Assembly (NCBI RefSeq): GCF_014633365.1
Contig: NC_068338.1
Span: 9,620,616 to 9,684,615 of the forward strand
Source of the DNA: Diospyros lotus
Taxonomy: Eukaryota; Streptophyta; Magnoliopsida; Ericales; Ebenaceae
Direction of reading: 5' to 3'
DNA length: 64,000 nucleotides
Positions 22,412 to 33,154 of the stretch are shown here, piece by piece (the first letter of the stretch is position 1; every line of letters starts with the position of its first letter). Under the pieces are notes generated by a model, which saw only the letters and a program-made list of their open reading frames with translations, was not told where the DNA came from and made no database searches. The position numbers and the translations under genes were made by a program.

Positions 22412-22566
22412 TAGAGTCTCTATGCCATGTATGGAGGCTGCTTGACCTGGAAACGTTCTCATACCCAAGCCCCGAGCAATTATTTTGTCAAAACATTATT
22501 TATACACTGATTTATGATAGCTTCTTACCATAGAGTCTCCATGTCATGTATGGAGGTTGCTTGAAC
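22412..22566. repeat. 36-bp direct repeat, 119 bp apart
   Basis: TAGAGTCTCTATGCCATGTA… at 22412-22447 recurs at 22531-22566 with four differences. It lies within the unclassified insertion. Confidence 0.75.
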
Positions 22567-22989
22567 AAAGAGTTATCATCATCTCAGTAGTACATTTAAT
22601 GGTTGAAAACCCAAGCTATTTGAGCTACTAGTTACATCACAGAAAGCTATATGGTGAATCAGTTGGGTTTGGCACCAGATTTGTCTTGACCCAAGATCTC
22701 TCCATTTCCAGATTACAGTTATATCACATTTAGTTTGATCTCATTTAATTATTCCGTTAATCAAAAGAACTGGTGTGGTTATCTCCTTCCATGAGTAATC
22801 TCCCTGTGAGTCGACCCGGTCTTGCCCGGAAAAATTACATATAAATTTTCTGCTACAATCACACTCGTGCACTGGCGAGTCTAAACGCCTCATCCTATGT
22901 GTGAACATAATTAGTTGCTAAATCAGCTGAATTAGTGAAAGAAAAATACAAAAAGTGACAAATGCAGGGTGAGTGATGCAGCACCATGT

Positions 22990-23257
22990 CCAGCTCGTTC
23001 ATCACTGGCCACCTAAGTACGACGTTGTACGCTGAGGGACAATCAATAATGAGGAATTCTGCTATCGCCGTTGCTTCGCGACCTGGGCTCCCAACAGTGA
23101 ATGGGAGCTTAACTTGCCCTATGGGAACAACTGTGTCTCCCGTGAATCCGTAAAACGGCTCTGGGGACGGGCTCAATTGATCTGGCTCTAGTCCCATTTG
23201 GTCGAAACAGGCCCTATACATCACGTTTACCGAGCTACTAGTGTCCACCATTATTCT
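22990..23257 (-). pseudogene. Tat aspartic protease
   Basis: Minus-strand frame with MVDTSSSVNVMY, then FYGFTGDTVVPIGQVKLPFTVG and FLIIDCPSAYNVVLRWPVMNELD, which is the Tat protease fold (normally a DTGSS active site and an LGRP-like end). The active site reads DTS instead of DTG. A TGA at 23258-23260 stands where an Arg codon (CGA) is expected just before it. The frame is cut at 22989 by the 2.1-kb insertion. Its job would be to cleave the Gag-Pol polyprotein. Confidence 0.8.
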
Positions 23258-23260
23258 TCA

Positions 23261-25119
23261 TACCTCCATGTTACCGATGTGGGCACGAATGACAAGGACG
23301 TCATTATGCGGCCAGTGTATGTCCCTGGCATCATCTTCGGAGAAGGTGATTTCTTTCATTGCCACCCTAGCTCGCTTAGATGGTCCCATCTACTCAACAG
23401 ATCCTACTATTAAGAAGTGATTAGCTTCGCGTACATACCTTTCATGCGACCTATTCGATGTGCCCGCGAGGTGAAGTCCACCGTGGATTGTGTAGATCGT
23501 TCGAATCGCAGGCGCATGCTCATCCTCGGGGGGAGGTCGTTGTTGATTCGTCTGCTGGGCTGGCTGGTTTGCAGGTCGCACCAAGTAATCTCGCAGTCGG
23601 CCCCTTCGAATCAGTTCTTCAATTGTATCTTTTAGGGCGTAGCATTCGGAGGTGTCATGCCCCACCTCGTTGTGGTATGCACAAAACTTCTCCCAGTTTC
23701 TGAACTTATTGGGAGTTTTTATAGGGTTCGGCCTCCCGAAATCTTCTCTCCTCTTTTCCATAGCGAAAATCCTCTCTTGAGAATCCGATAGGGCCGCATA
23801 ATTGTTGAAACGGCCCTGCCTTGGAGATGGCTCCTCTCGCTCTTCCCGTTGAGCTCGTTTGGCTACCTGATTGCTAAACCTCTCATCACGGTTGTCCCTT
23901 CCATTTCCCCCGTCGTTTCTTTTCCTGTCTCGGCTAGAACTTCCGGCTTCCTCCCTATGTCCGGCGGGCTTCTTCGAACCGAATGCCTCTTCCCACCGGA
24001 TCTCCTTTGCAGCTCGCTCATAGAACTCTCCCAGATCTATAACGGGGGATTTGTAGATGCTCTCGTAGAGCTTCCTGTCTTTCTGAGGCCTGCCGAGATG
24101 GCCGTCAAGATACTTTCATCAGAGGGACTTTCGACATTACTCACCTCGCGCCGGAACCTGGCAATATAGTCCTTGAGGGACTCGCTCGACCTTTGGAAGA
24201 CCGTGGCGAGGTGGTACGGAGGAGCGAGCTGCCGCCTCAGTGCCCTGTACTGACCGAGGAACCTCCGCTGGCATTCTTCCCAACTGCTAATGCTGCAAGA
24301 TGGAAGGCTTCTGAGCCAAGCACGCGGAATATCTCCCAAGGTTGTAGGGAACACCCGGCACCTTACCAGTGAGCTAGTGGTTTGCAGGTCCATTTGGACA
24401 TTGAATGCGTCCAGATGGTCATAGGGGTTGCTGTCCCCATTGTACTGCGGTATGCTTGGAACCTTGAATCTCCTGGGGAGAGCTTCGAGCTCGACTTCTC
24501 TCGTGAACAGCGTCCTCTCTCCGTAGCCACTATTTTGGCCACGAGCTCCTTGCCGCGCCTCCAACTCCTGCACCCTTTGGAGCAACTCCTCCACGGCTGT
24601 GCCCTGGTCCATAGATCGCTGGAGCTGCGGTCGCCTGCTTCCTCTCCCTGGGGAGCGATATAACGGGGGGTCTGTACCCTTGGGCTTTGAGTTAGAGGAA
24701 TTTACTGACCCTTCTGGCGAGGGAACTTTGTCAGCTTCTCTTTCATTTGGCGGGGGCCTTTCCTCTCATGGGTGGCGAGCTCTCCGGGGTGATGGTGGCT
24801 CTGGCTGTCTCGGGACCGTTTGCAGCTGGGCCCGGGCAAGGGCCCTGACTTCTTCAACGAGCTACCTTACGGTGTTTTCCAGTGCCTCCTGGCGTTGCTA
24901 CCAGGCCTGAATTGCCTCTGCTCCGATTGTTAGGGCGGCAGGTTGAGCTGGAGCTCGCGGGGGCACTCCTACAGTGACTCCGGTAATTAGTGGAATGAAA
25001 GTTTCCGTTGCTGGGGCAACAGACCCTCTGATCGGCGGATCGTCGTGCGGTTGGTTGTGACAATTTTTTGGCAAATCGACGATTGCATCAGAGCTTCGTG
25101 CATTCCTTCCTCTTGTCAT
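23261..25119 (-). pseudogene. Tat gag
   Basis: Starts MTRGRNARSSDA at 25119, with in-frame stops near 24898, 24870 and 24775 in the variable N-terminal part. The core (24612 downward) has the Retrotrans_gag pattern: VPSIPQYNGDSNPYDHLDAF, IPRAWLRSLPSCSISSWEEC, SLKDYIARFRREV. A one-base shift near 24080 moves the frame, after which RAAKEIRWEEAF and CAYHNEVGHDTSECYALKDTIEELI (a Tat CCHC-like finger) follow. It then runs IYTIHGG…REANHF to the protease. Gag would form the particle shell. This copy is broken by at least one frameshift and several stops. Confidence 0.85.
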
Positions 25120-25138
25120 TGCTATCGATCAGTGCGGG

Positions 25139-27735
25139 TGTAATACCCGGTATTACATGGTATTGAAAATAAATAAATTTTGGATTATTTTGAAAGGATC
25201 CCGGGTGGCCTGGGAAGCCCAAGAGTAAATTTTGAGTAATTAATTAATAAAATCACTGAATTGGCGGCTGGGAGTACCTCGGGACTTGGATGTCCAGGGA
25301 AGAGGGCAAGAGATTGACGAGCGTCTCAAGATGAGATTAATGACTCTAGAAGCAGTCCGATCGGGAATAATTTTTGGAATAAATTCTGTATAAGCCCGAG
25401 TGGGTGCCAATACCGAATAGGCGGAGGGGACCTCCTGGAAGCTAAGGGGACCCTAGGGTGGTTCAGTTTTCTGAGTAAAGCAACCCTTAAGTGGTTTCGG
25501 GTCGAATAGAGGTCCCACGTAGGCGCAGGGACGAAATCGATATTCCCGAGTGGGTGTCGGCAATTAATTGTAGAGAAATCAAGTTATCGTAAGGCTTTAA
25601 TGATAATTAATTAAAGCTTAAAGGGTCCAAGTGCAATCATAGAAATCCCCAAGTGTGATTAAAATTGCTTAAGTGGGATTAATGTGAAATTGGGGAATTA
25701 AATTAGTTTGTGTATTATATATATATGTATATATATATATGAGTGAGTGCGCGTGAGGAAGCTTCCTAAGTGTGCCTCGGCTATTTAAAAATTCAGAGAG
25801 GGAGGCAGAGAATGAAGCATTTTGGCCGAACCAGAGAGAGGGAAGAGAGCCGAGATAGAGAGGAGATCGAGAGAGAGTAAGGCTGAGAGAGAGAGCTCTT
25901 GGCCGAGTGAAGCAAAGAGAGAGAGAAGAGATGAGGGAGAGGCGTCGATGGAGGCAGCATTAGAGGCCGCGATAGCAGCCAGTTGCAGCGAAGGCTGCCA
26001 TAGCCGAGCGTTACAGAGGAAGGGAAGCAGCGAGGGAGGCCGGGCGAAGCTGGATCGGCTGAAGGCGTGGGTCTCGGCAGCTTCAAGAAGCTCCAATGTC
26101 GGCATTGGAAGCTTTAGCTACCGGCCATGGCTGCTGGTTGCAGCGCTTGTAGAGGCGTCGACTGGAGGTGCGAGCGGCTCGCGGCCAGAAATGGCCGCGC
26201 GCAGTGGCGGCTCTGTGCGTTAGGGCCGATGATGGCTGAAGGCTCGGGAGATCGCGGTGGTGGCTGCGGTGGAGGCCGCCCTACGGGGCTGAGCTGGGGT
26301 GTTTGATGGCATCATGAGCAGCGGCATTGGCCGCGGGTGGCTGCTGGAGAGGCCAGCCACGGTGGTGGCCAGCGCGCAGGTGCTGTGCGCGTGCGGGAAG
26401 GAGGCCGAGCAAGAAGACGATGAACAGTGGGGGGAGAAATAAAAGAAAAGAAAAGAAAAATAAAGGAAAAGAAATAGAAAGGAAATATGGAAAATTGGAA
26501 AAAAAAAAAAAAGCCAAAAAATTCCAGGAAAATGAGGGAAAGTTCTGGAAATTAGTTTGGGGCTTGAAGAGCTTGTCGGAAGCTCAAAAAATGGAATTTT
26601 GGGCGCGAGTTAATTGCATTAAGCGAGTTAATGTAAAATAGTTATTTGTGGGATTAAACCCTGTGCCGGGGTTGTTTGGAAAAATTATTGATGGATGGTT
26701 TTGATGGTGTGTGTGGTGAAGTTGAGGGCATTGGTTTAATGCCGGATGTTGATAGAGTTGGGTTTGTGTGAAATTGTATCTAGGTTCGACCGGGAAGGCG
26801 GTGATCCTAGAAGAGCTCGGAGTTCGGGCAGGAGTTCGTGCCGAGGCAGAGTTGAGGCTTCGAGCTAGGTAAGGGACGGCCCCATGTGGAGGTGGCCTTG
26901 CAAGTTGGTAAATATGTTTGATAATATTTTTATGTTGCATTGGCATGTAGTGGTTATATCTTGTGTGATGCAAGCTCTAGTGGACCTGTGGCCATAAGGA
27001 GGACTAGTGGTGGGGGCTGATAGGTTGATGCCTCAAACCTTAGTGGGTTGTGAGGATGTGTGAGCCTAGCCTCATTTGCATGCATTTGGCATACATAAAC
27101 ATGATTATATTCATATTTACATGCATTGCACCCTTACTGAGTCTTTATGACTCATGAGGTTTTACCTCATGTGTAGATGATGCAAATCCAGATGCAGGCA
27201 GGGATGGCGCCGGGAGGCTGTTGTGGCAACTAGCTGTGTTGCCCGAGTTATGTATTTTTAATATTGCTTGTATGTATACCCTTGTGAGTAAATATCTGTG
27301 TTATTGAGTTTAAATGTATTTAATTGTGTAATCATCATAGTGTGATAGATGATTGTGAGATTGCTTGTTGAATGTGGCATAGTTGGTAAGGCTAAGTTTC
27401 GGACCGAGTCAAGATCAGCAAGGTATGTTCTCATAAATCCCCAATACTCAGCGAAGTGTTTGTATGCTAGCTTTGTGCCTAGGTCACCTCTGGCTTGCTA
27501 TGGGGCGAGCTGAAGAGAGGTGAATCTCACTCGGGTTTCGTGTCTTGGTCCGCTAGATTTTTCTTATTTGAGTTGGGACCGATTCCTGAGTGGAGCGAAG
27601 GGAAGGACGAAGCCTAGTTCCCACCTAGGGCGTTTCCTGTCGAAACATAGTCCAACCCTTCAGTTGTGGTTGTCGGGTGAGTAATCCGATCGATTATTTA
27701 CCGGTGGCGCCCGTAAGTGGGAGCGGGTCGTTACA
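25139..27735 (+). mobile_element. Solo LTR, Tekay-type, plus orientation, 2,597 bp
   Basis: TGTAATACCCGGTATTACAT…GGGTCGTTACA, flanked by a perfect duplication GCGGG (25134-25138 and 27736-27740). It lies between the PBS and gag of the Tat element. Internal landmarks are a TATATATATG run near 25725, a GAGAGAG region near 25840-25925, a poly(A)-like tract near 26500 and the GGTTCGACCGGGAAGGCG block near 26783. No coding capacity. A plus-oriented LTR in a minus-strand element with its own duplication is clearly a later insertion. Confidence 0.93.
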
Positions 27736-27740
27736 GCGGG

Positions 27741-27760
27741 CCCTCCTTCTAACGCCAAGA
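27741..27760 (-). other. Primer-binding-site region of the Tat element
   Basis: Minus-strand TCTTGGCGTTAGAAGGAGGG follows directly on the 5' LTR end (…GTCAACA). The position and the TTGGCG start fit a gypsy PBS. The tRNA was not identified. The sequence continues GCCCGC until the GCGGG duplication of the solo LTR. Confidence 0.65.
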
Positions 27761-28410
27761 TGTTGACATACGAGAATCGTCAACCAGAGTTCAAGAGCCC
27801 ACAATGCGATAACGGGTGCCGAAGAGTAAGGAACAGAAGAAAAAGAACAAACAAGAAGCACACAAGATTTTTACGTGGTTCGGCCCGAATCATGCCTAGT
27901 CCACGACTGTTCTCTGGTTATTCTGGCAGAGTCACAGTATGTAATTCAGTCATCGATCCTTTTACAGTGGCGTATCCTCCTCTATAAATAGAGTCGTGTT
28001 GTTTACAATTCGAATCAGTTCTAAGTATGGAAGGAGTCTATTCCGTTGATGGTGCTTTCCTTATCATTCGGAATATCAGGGATAGGTTCCTTGTCTTCAG
28101 GGATTTGAATTATTTCTAATAGGCAGGTGTATATCGCTTCCGATTATCTCGCGGTCTTCTGGCTGTTCTAATCTCTGGCGCGTCTTTCGGCGAAGCTGAA
28201 GTCGTGATGTTGTGATGTTGTTTCGAACGAGCTCGCTGTCTTCAAGCGACCTGACTTTTTACCGTGAGACTCTTCATTGGTGGTCCTCGATCTCTGGGTC
28301 TGGCGGGCCTCTAAGGAATTCCGGCCGGCCTATTGGGCCTTGGGTATTTTGGGTTAGCCCTGCGGGACCGAGTCCAGCCCGTTAGCTGATTCTCGGAGAT
28401 CGCCCACACA
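27761..28410 (-). mobile_element. 5' LTR of the Tat element
   Basis: Matches 9387-10060 with scattered substitutions (mostly G/A and C/T) and one small deletion near 28215. On the minus strand it runs from TGTGTGGGCGATC to CGTATGTCAACA. The TATA region is near 27980 (TATTTATAG on the minus strand). It would carry the promoter for gag-pol. Confidence 0.88.
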
Positions 28411-28626
28411 AATCGAGATGATGCACGTAAATTGAGGCAGTAGCGCTTGAGGTTAAAAGCTCGTTTCTTGAGGCTTAAGCAGATTTCAAAGGTGTTGTTT
28501 CCAAAATACAACAATTAAAATTTGTGATGTGGGGTCCAATCGAGCTTGTTGTCGGGTGAGATTAGGTTGCCGTAAAAGATGTCGCCTCAAGGGAGTTTGT
28601 AGTTAGGATGCTCGCCGCAAGGATTC

Positions 28627-28820
28627 GCCACTAGCTTTTGCCACAAGCTCTTACCACTAGTTCGTGCCACAAGCTCTTGCCATAAGCTCTTGCCACTAGC
28701 TCTTGGCACGAGCTCTTGTCACAAGCTCTTACATTAGCTCTTGCCACTAGCTCTTGCCACGAGCTCTTGCCACTAGCTTTCGCCACAAGCTTTTTGCCTT
28801 CGCCGCTAGGCTTGCCACAA
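28627..28820. repeat. 14-bp tandem array (GCCACWAGCTCTT)
   Basis: About fourteen imperfect units of GCCACTAGCTCTT or GCCACAAGCTCTT, downstream of the TATA box in the LTR's own orientation. Confidence 0.8.
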
Positions 28821-29103
28821 GGATTTGACCCTGTTGATGCTAAGAAAATGAATTAGAAGGCTCGCGGGAATCTTCCCCCGCGAAGACCCTCCGATGCCAA
28901 AGTCAGTCTCAAACCCTAATGAAATTGTTCACCAAAAAGAGAATAGTAAAAGTGTATACAAAATGTCTAGATTTTACCAAAGTCGAAAGTCCCCATTAAT
29001 GTCCTGTAGCTGGGTATTTATAGGGCACGATTCTCAAGGGTGGTTGTCGACACGTGGCCACTACTGAATGGATTAAAGCCAAAGAAAATGGGGAGGTTGT
29101 TAT

Positions 29104-29293
29104 GAAGCCGCTGCGAGGCAGCTGGGCCTCACGGCAAACAGTGCCGCGAGGCAACTATGCCTCGCGGCAGTGTACAAGGTAAACACTATCGCGAGGAAGC
29201 TGTGCCTCGCAGCATTACCACAAGACTGCCTCTCGCGACAAGCAACCGCGGGTAGCTCACGGCCAGCAGCCGCGAGGCAGCCTCTCGCGGCTG
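29104..29293. repeat. Hairpin array in LTR U3 (GCCGCGAGGC type)
   Basis: Inverted repeats follow one another. A perfect 12-bp stem with a 4-nt loop is at 29142-29153/29158-29169 (TGCCGCGAGGCA/TGCCTCGCGGCA). A perfect 10-bp stem is at 29267-29276/29284-29293 (CAGCCGCGAG/CTCGCGGCTG). Imperfect ones are near 29107-29135 and 29190-29212. They sit upstream of the TATA box in the LTR's own orientation. Confidence 0.8.
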
Positions 29294-29388
29294 CAATGCT
29301 GCCAGCTGGCGGCAATTTTTGTCGCCAGCATCCTCATTCATTTCTTCTTTTGGATTTTTTTTAATCCTTATTTTTACACGGTACAACA

Positions 29389-29761
29389 ATTGCCCCCTAC
29401 TCTTCTGTTTTGTCTTTAGACAAAATTGAAGAGTAAAAAATATTAGCCAAGGAGTCGGGTCTGGCACTTTGACTCAACCAAGTGTTTCAGAATGCCCAAA
29501 AAGATCTTACCATGACTAGGGGTTGAAGTACCAAATTATCTCTGGGCAACCATACCCCCGATAGATAGACTTCATTGTGGAATTCTTGTCGGGTGTCCGA
29601 GCTTGCCGAGAGGTCTAGGCGTCAGATCAGCTAAGGAGTTGGGTCTAGCTCAGGAGCATAGCACCAGACTCAGTCAATGGATCCCGACGAGCCCACGGGC
29701 ACAGTCTCTAGAGCATTCGATGATACCATGATGGGTCATAACGCATGCAAATGTAGCTTTG
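29389..29761 (-). mobile_element. Internal remnant with polypurine tract
   Basis: Minus-strand AGAAGAGTAGGGGGCAAT directly precedes the LTR start at 29388 and is its polypurine tract. The remaining ~350 bp is non-coding 3' sequence of that element. It ends where plus-orientation Tekay-type LTR sequence begins (GAGGTAAGTTATGG). The rest of the element is missing. Confidence 0.6.
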
Positions 29762-31016
29762 AGGTAAGTTATGGAATTTTCTTTTGAAGTTCTTATAATA
29801 TTATGAATTGTTGTTGAAAAATATTGGAGAAAATAGTTAAAGAGGTATTTATTTGGAATTTTAGAGGGAAAAATAAGAGAAAATGAAAGAAAATATGAAG
29901 AAATTGAAGTATTGATATTTTGTGTGAATAAATATGATTTATAGGATTTTTGTTCTCTAGGATTAGTGATTTGTGCAATTTTTTAGGTTTGACACAAAAA
30001 TCGAGGTCGGGCACGCAAATAGAGACGGTTCACATTTTTTGAGGTATTCTGAACTCTGTGCTAAAGGTGAGTGGTTTTTCCCCAAAAGCTTATACATGTT
30101 GTATCTTGCCCATGTTGAGCATGATAGTCATGAAAGTAACTAAGTTATACTTATTATATGAGTATCTTATCATATTTATACATGTATTGTTGCATCGATG
30201 GATTATGATTTTTGCATGGCACGATATTATTGGCATATTGATACTCGTGCATGGGATTGTGATGTTTCTCTGATAGTGTAGCCGTAATTCTCCAAGGGTG
30301 AATGATGTAACAACGTTAGGATTATCTTGAAAGTAGGTCCGGATTCTGCCTAGGGTTCTGTGCCAAGCTGGTGGCCAGGGAAGTTACACTAGGGCATGTG
30401 ATCATTCATGTTATTGGATCATGTATTCATGTATCATATTATTAAACCCTCACTAGAAGATTCATTTTCTAATTGGGTTATGCCCTTGGAACATTCAAAC
30501 GTTCTAGTTAGGATTTGCAGCTATGGCAAGGGGATGATTGAGATGTGACGGCACGTGGTGATGTGGCCGATGGGCTCGATGAGTTGTTTCGGTATATGCA
30601 CCTTCGTGAGGATTCAGGATATGTTTTTAGTCATGTTTAAAAGATTATACTATATTGATGATCATGTATAATTGTTATGGTTTAATGTATTTTTTAAGCG
30701 TCATTAGATTGTATCTAAGGTGCTCAGTTGTTATCTTTTGATGATAAGTCTCCATATATTTAAGTATTTGATGATATGATGGTACAGATTCTTATGTTAT
30801 AATTAAGTGAATTTAGTTATGTACCATATCAGGTTTCGATTTTAAGCTTCTGCATTTGTGATGATTACCTGTCTTAGCTTATTGATTCTTATTTTGATAT
30901 GTTGAGAAGGTAGAACGGGATTGTCGAGAAATGATGTATATTGAGTTTATAATATATATATATATATTTCCGAAATTCCTAAGCTATTTAACGCTTGGGA
31001 AAAACGGGGCGTTACA
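29762..31016 (+). mobile_element. 3' part of a Tekay-type LTR (plus orientation)
   Basis: Ends GGGAAAAACGGGGCGTTACA at 31016, the family terminus. Landmarks include AAAGGTGAGTGG near 30064 and GGAACATTCAAACGTTCTAG near 30487. The upstream half is missing. Its first ~300 bp corresponds to 9131-9386 plus 28411-28492, but is quite diverged, so it is a different copy from the LTR at 7488. Confidence 0.6.
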
Positions 31017-32269
31017 ATACCCCTAGGTGGATACTCAAGAATTCTATGGCACAACAAATGTGAAGCTGAAACAACCAAAGTTGCTATTTGGTACCATAGT
31101 GATATAATTGTATAGAAATGGTACCACAACCCAAGAGGGAGGTGAATTAGATTATTTTAAAAAATGTCTTTGAGACTGAAATTTTTTTGCTGGGAAATTG
31201 CAAATTTTGAGAGAATAATGACAATTTTGAGAAGATGCTTAACATAATGGATTAAATAAAAATTAAAAGCAATAAGGGAACACTCAAGATTTATAGTGGT
31301 TCATCCAAATGGCCCGATCTACCACCTTATCTTCTCGCTAAGTATTTTAAAGCACTTTACCATTGCCTCCTACTTGACCACAAGTAGGTCCTCTAGTTCC
31401 CAAGAGTAGGAAATACAATCCTCATACAATTAATGTAGGCTCTCTAGCACACTTGCTAGGAAAAAATAACAATATTACAACACGAGATGATCTAAGAGAT
31501 AGCCCCTCAGTTACAAGTTCTCTCAAAATAATACAAGGCTTGAGAAATAGATACAATGAAGCAACAAAGCTTTAAAGAGAGAAAATAAAAAAAAAATTAA
31601 ACACTTGAGCACTTAAAATGATTTGAGCACTGGAAGCTTTAGCAATAAATTCTCTAACCCCATAAATGCTTCATTAGACTTGTATTTATAGAGGAAGATG
31701 AGTGCTTCCAAAAATATGGCAGTTGGTGGTAGTCGGAGCGCATTTAATGAACTAACGAACTAGCCGTTGGAGGTTTCTGTGACAAAAATGGTGGACAGAT
31801 TCAAAGAATCAGTTGACAAGTTAGTTCATAAATTTGAAAATTAGTCGACACTTTCTGATGTAGGGGCCGTCAACAGAAAACTACCAAGAGCAAGTTTTTT
31901 GGGTGATCGACAGCCTAAGAAGGCCAGTCGATAGCAAGGAGCAAAGCAATTGACAATTCCTTAAAATTGATCAATAGCTTGTCATTTGCTTTTTAAAGAA
32001 TTTTGAAACAATTTGCTCCATCTTCCCCAAGACTTTAAAACCTATTTTGAAACACATTTAGGAGATTATTTTGAATCATAAGACCGTGTCTTTTCAATCT
32101 CCAAGAAGATTTTTTGTTCGATAAATAATTTGTAAAAAATTTGTATTCTAAGATGAGATGGAAATTTATTTTCATTTGAAATTGATTTTCATTGAAACCA
32201 AAAACATCTTATGAATTGAATGAGGGCATTTATAAAACTAATGTTTTCCATCGTAAAAAATCAAACCAA
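31017..32269. mobile_element. Unclassified repeat, LTR-like, minus orientation
   Basis: No coding frame. Near 31124 it has CACAACCCAAGAGGGAGGTG, a motif I associate with common plant LTR families. On the minus strand a TATA-like CTATAAATACAAG lies near 31680. An inverted GGTACCAT/ATGGTACC pair is near 31090-31126. I could not find clean ends or a target duplication. Confidence 0.35.
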
Positions 32270-33154
32270 GATCAAAATACACACATAGGAGTGGTGCATT
32301 TGATCAAAGAGAGAAACCAGTTGCAGAAGAGACCTAACATAGGGGGCACCTTTGCTGGGTCACCCACAACGACCCACAACTAATTCCTCACTTGGAATTC
32401 TTGGCCCTCCTCCAACTACCAAACAATTTCCACAGATGCCATCACCTATCAAGTGCATTACTAGTTAGGAAGCCCGAGATCGACTTGCAAAGGGGCTCTG
32501 CTTCTGTTGTGATGAAAAATTTATGCTCGGCCACCTCTGCACCTGCCAACGACCCCAGTTATTTATAATAGAGGATCCAACAATACAAGGGGAGACCGAC
32601 CATGAAGAAGAATGAGCAAATGATGACCCACAATAGAAATTTCTTTCCACACAATCACTGGAACTATGCATCCCCAGACCATGCACGTTAACGAACAATT
32701 ATAGAACCACCACATTACCATTCTCATCGACAATGGGAATATGCACAATTTCATCTACAAAACTATGGTCAAGCGACTTGGCCTACCTGTGGAGCATAGC
32801 AAACCTCTCTAAGTCGTGGTGGCTAATAGGGAGACGATTGACTCCTTGGGAAAATGCAAAGGACTCTCCTTGACCATTCAAAATTGTTACATAAGGGTTA
32901 ATTTCTATGTCTTACCAGTTGCAGCTTATCAAGTAGTGCTTGGAGACGCTTGGTCTGAATGAAGCCAATTATCATGACCTGACCATGAGCTTTGAGAAGG
33001 ACAATAGGCTGCACAAGTTACAAGGAATACGTAAGGGGCCATTTAAGGAGTTGAATGATATATAATTGTTGAACCTAGAGGGTGTGGGGTATTTTTTCCA
33101 GATAATTTCGGACCCTCCAATAGATAGCCCACAAGAGTTGGCTGGCGACCTTAA
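32270..33154 (+). pseudogene. Gypsy gag C-terminus and protease fragment
   Basis: Plus-strand remnants in several frames. A CCHC-type knuckle KGLCFCCDEKFMLGH lies near 32490-32535. A protease region follows with HTITGTMHPQTM near 32650, ILIDNGNMHNFI near 32720 (usually IDSGSTHNFI, so the active site DSG is now DNG), VKRLGLPVEHS and VLPVAAYQVVLGDAW near 32935. Stops and shifts are frequent. It is interrupted at 33154 by a solo LTR and resumes at 37722. I take it as a chromovirus-like Ty3/gypsy different from the Tat and Tekay copies. Confidence 0.7.

Larger units (their letters stand above)
20888..22982. mobile_element. Unclassified 2.1-kb insertion with 7-bp target duplication
   Basis: Flanked by ACCATGT at 20881-20887 and 22983-22989. 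Dropping the insert and one copy makes the protease-linker reading frame continuous, so these are the true borders. It starts AATTGATGTAAAAAAATGC and ends GGTGAGTGATGCAGC. There is no TG…CA end, no poly(A) and only a weak hint of terminal inverted repeats (TGCA…TTTGT…TTTTT). It encodes no recognisable protein. It holds the ATTCGAAT array, leader-like sequence (CTCCCTGTGAGTCGACCCGG near 22802) and a 36-bp repeat pair. It could be a non-autonomous DNA element or an atypical retroelement. Confidence 0.7.
9387..28410 (-). mobile_element. Tat-lineage Ty3/gypsy retrotransposon, minus strand, with nested insertions
   Basis: Two related LTRs (9387-10060 and 27761-28410) enclose, in minus-strand order, a PBS-like site, gag, protease, RT, Ty3-type RNase H, a second RNase H, integrase, a long 3' non-coding part and a polypurine tract. 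The second RNase H and the very long 3' part with an antisense ORF are Tat hallmarks. Without the two solo LTRs and the 2.1-kb insertion the element would be about 11.7 kb. Flanks are GCACG (left) and AATCG (right), so no clean target duplication is visible. The LTRs differ at many positions by eye, and gag-pol has stops and frameshifts, so the copy is old and inactive. Confidence 0.88.
28493..29388 (-). mobile_element. LTR of a second minus-strand element (hairpin-array family)
   Basis: Minus-strand ends are TGTTGTACCGTG (29388) and …TTGTATTTTGGAAACAACA (28493). A polypurine tract adjoins at 29389, so this is a 3' LTR, not a solo LTR. TATA (TATAAATA on minus) is at 29015-29022 with a hairpin array upstream of it. 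GACTTTGGCATCGGAGGG (28887-28904) lies downstream, then a 14-bp tandem array. Another member of the family is the solo LTR at 46898-47988. Confidence 0.75.

Noticed and set aside
17434..25119. Endogenous pararetrovirus (caulimovirus-like) origin for the pol genes
   Set aside because: Integrase, LTRs, PBS and PPT are present and no movement protein is seen, so these are LTR retrotransposons.
11093..27735. The LTRs at 11093-13700 and 25139-27735 as the two LTRs of the Tat element
   Set aside because: They are in plus orientation while gag-pol is on the minus strand, lack adjoining PBS/PPT, and one has its own GCGGG duplication. The true LTRs are 9387-10060 and 27761-28410.
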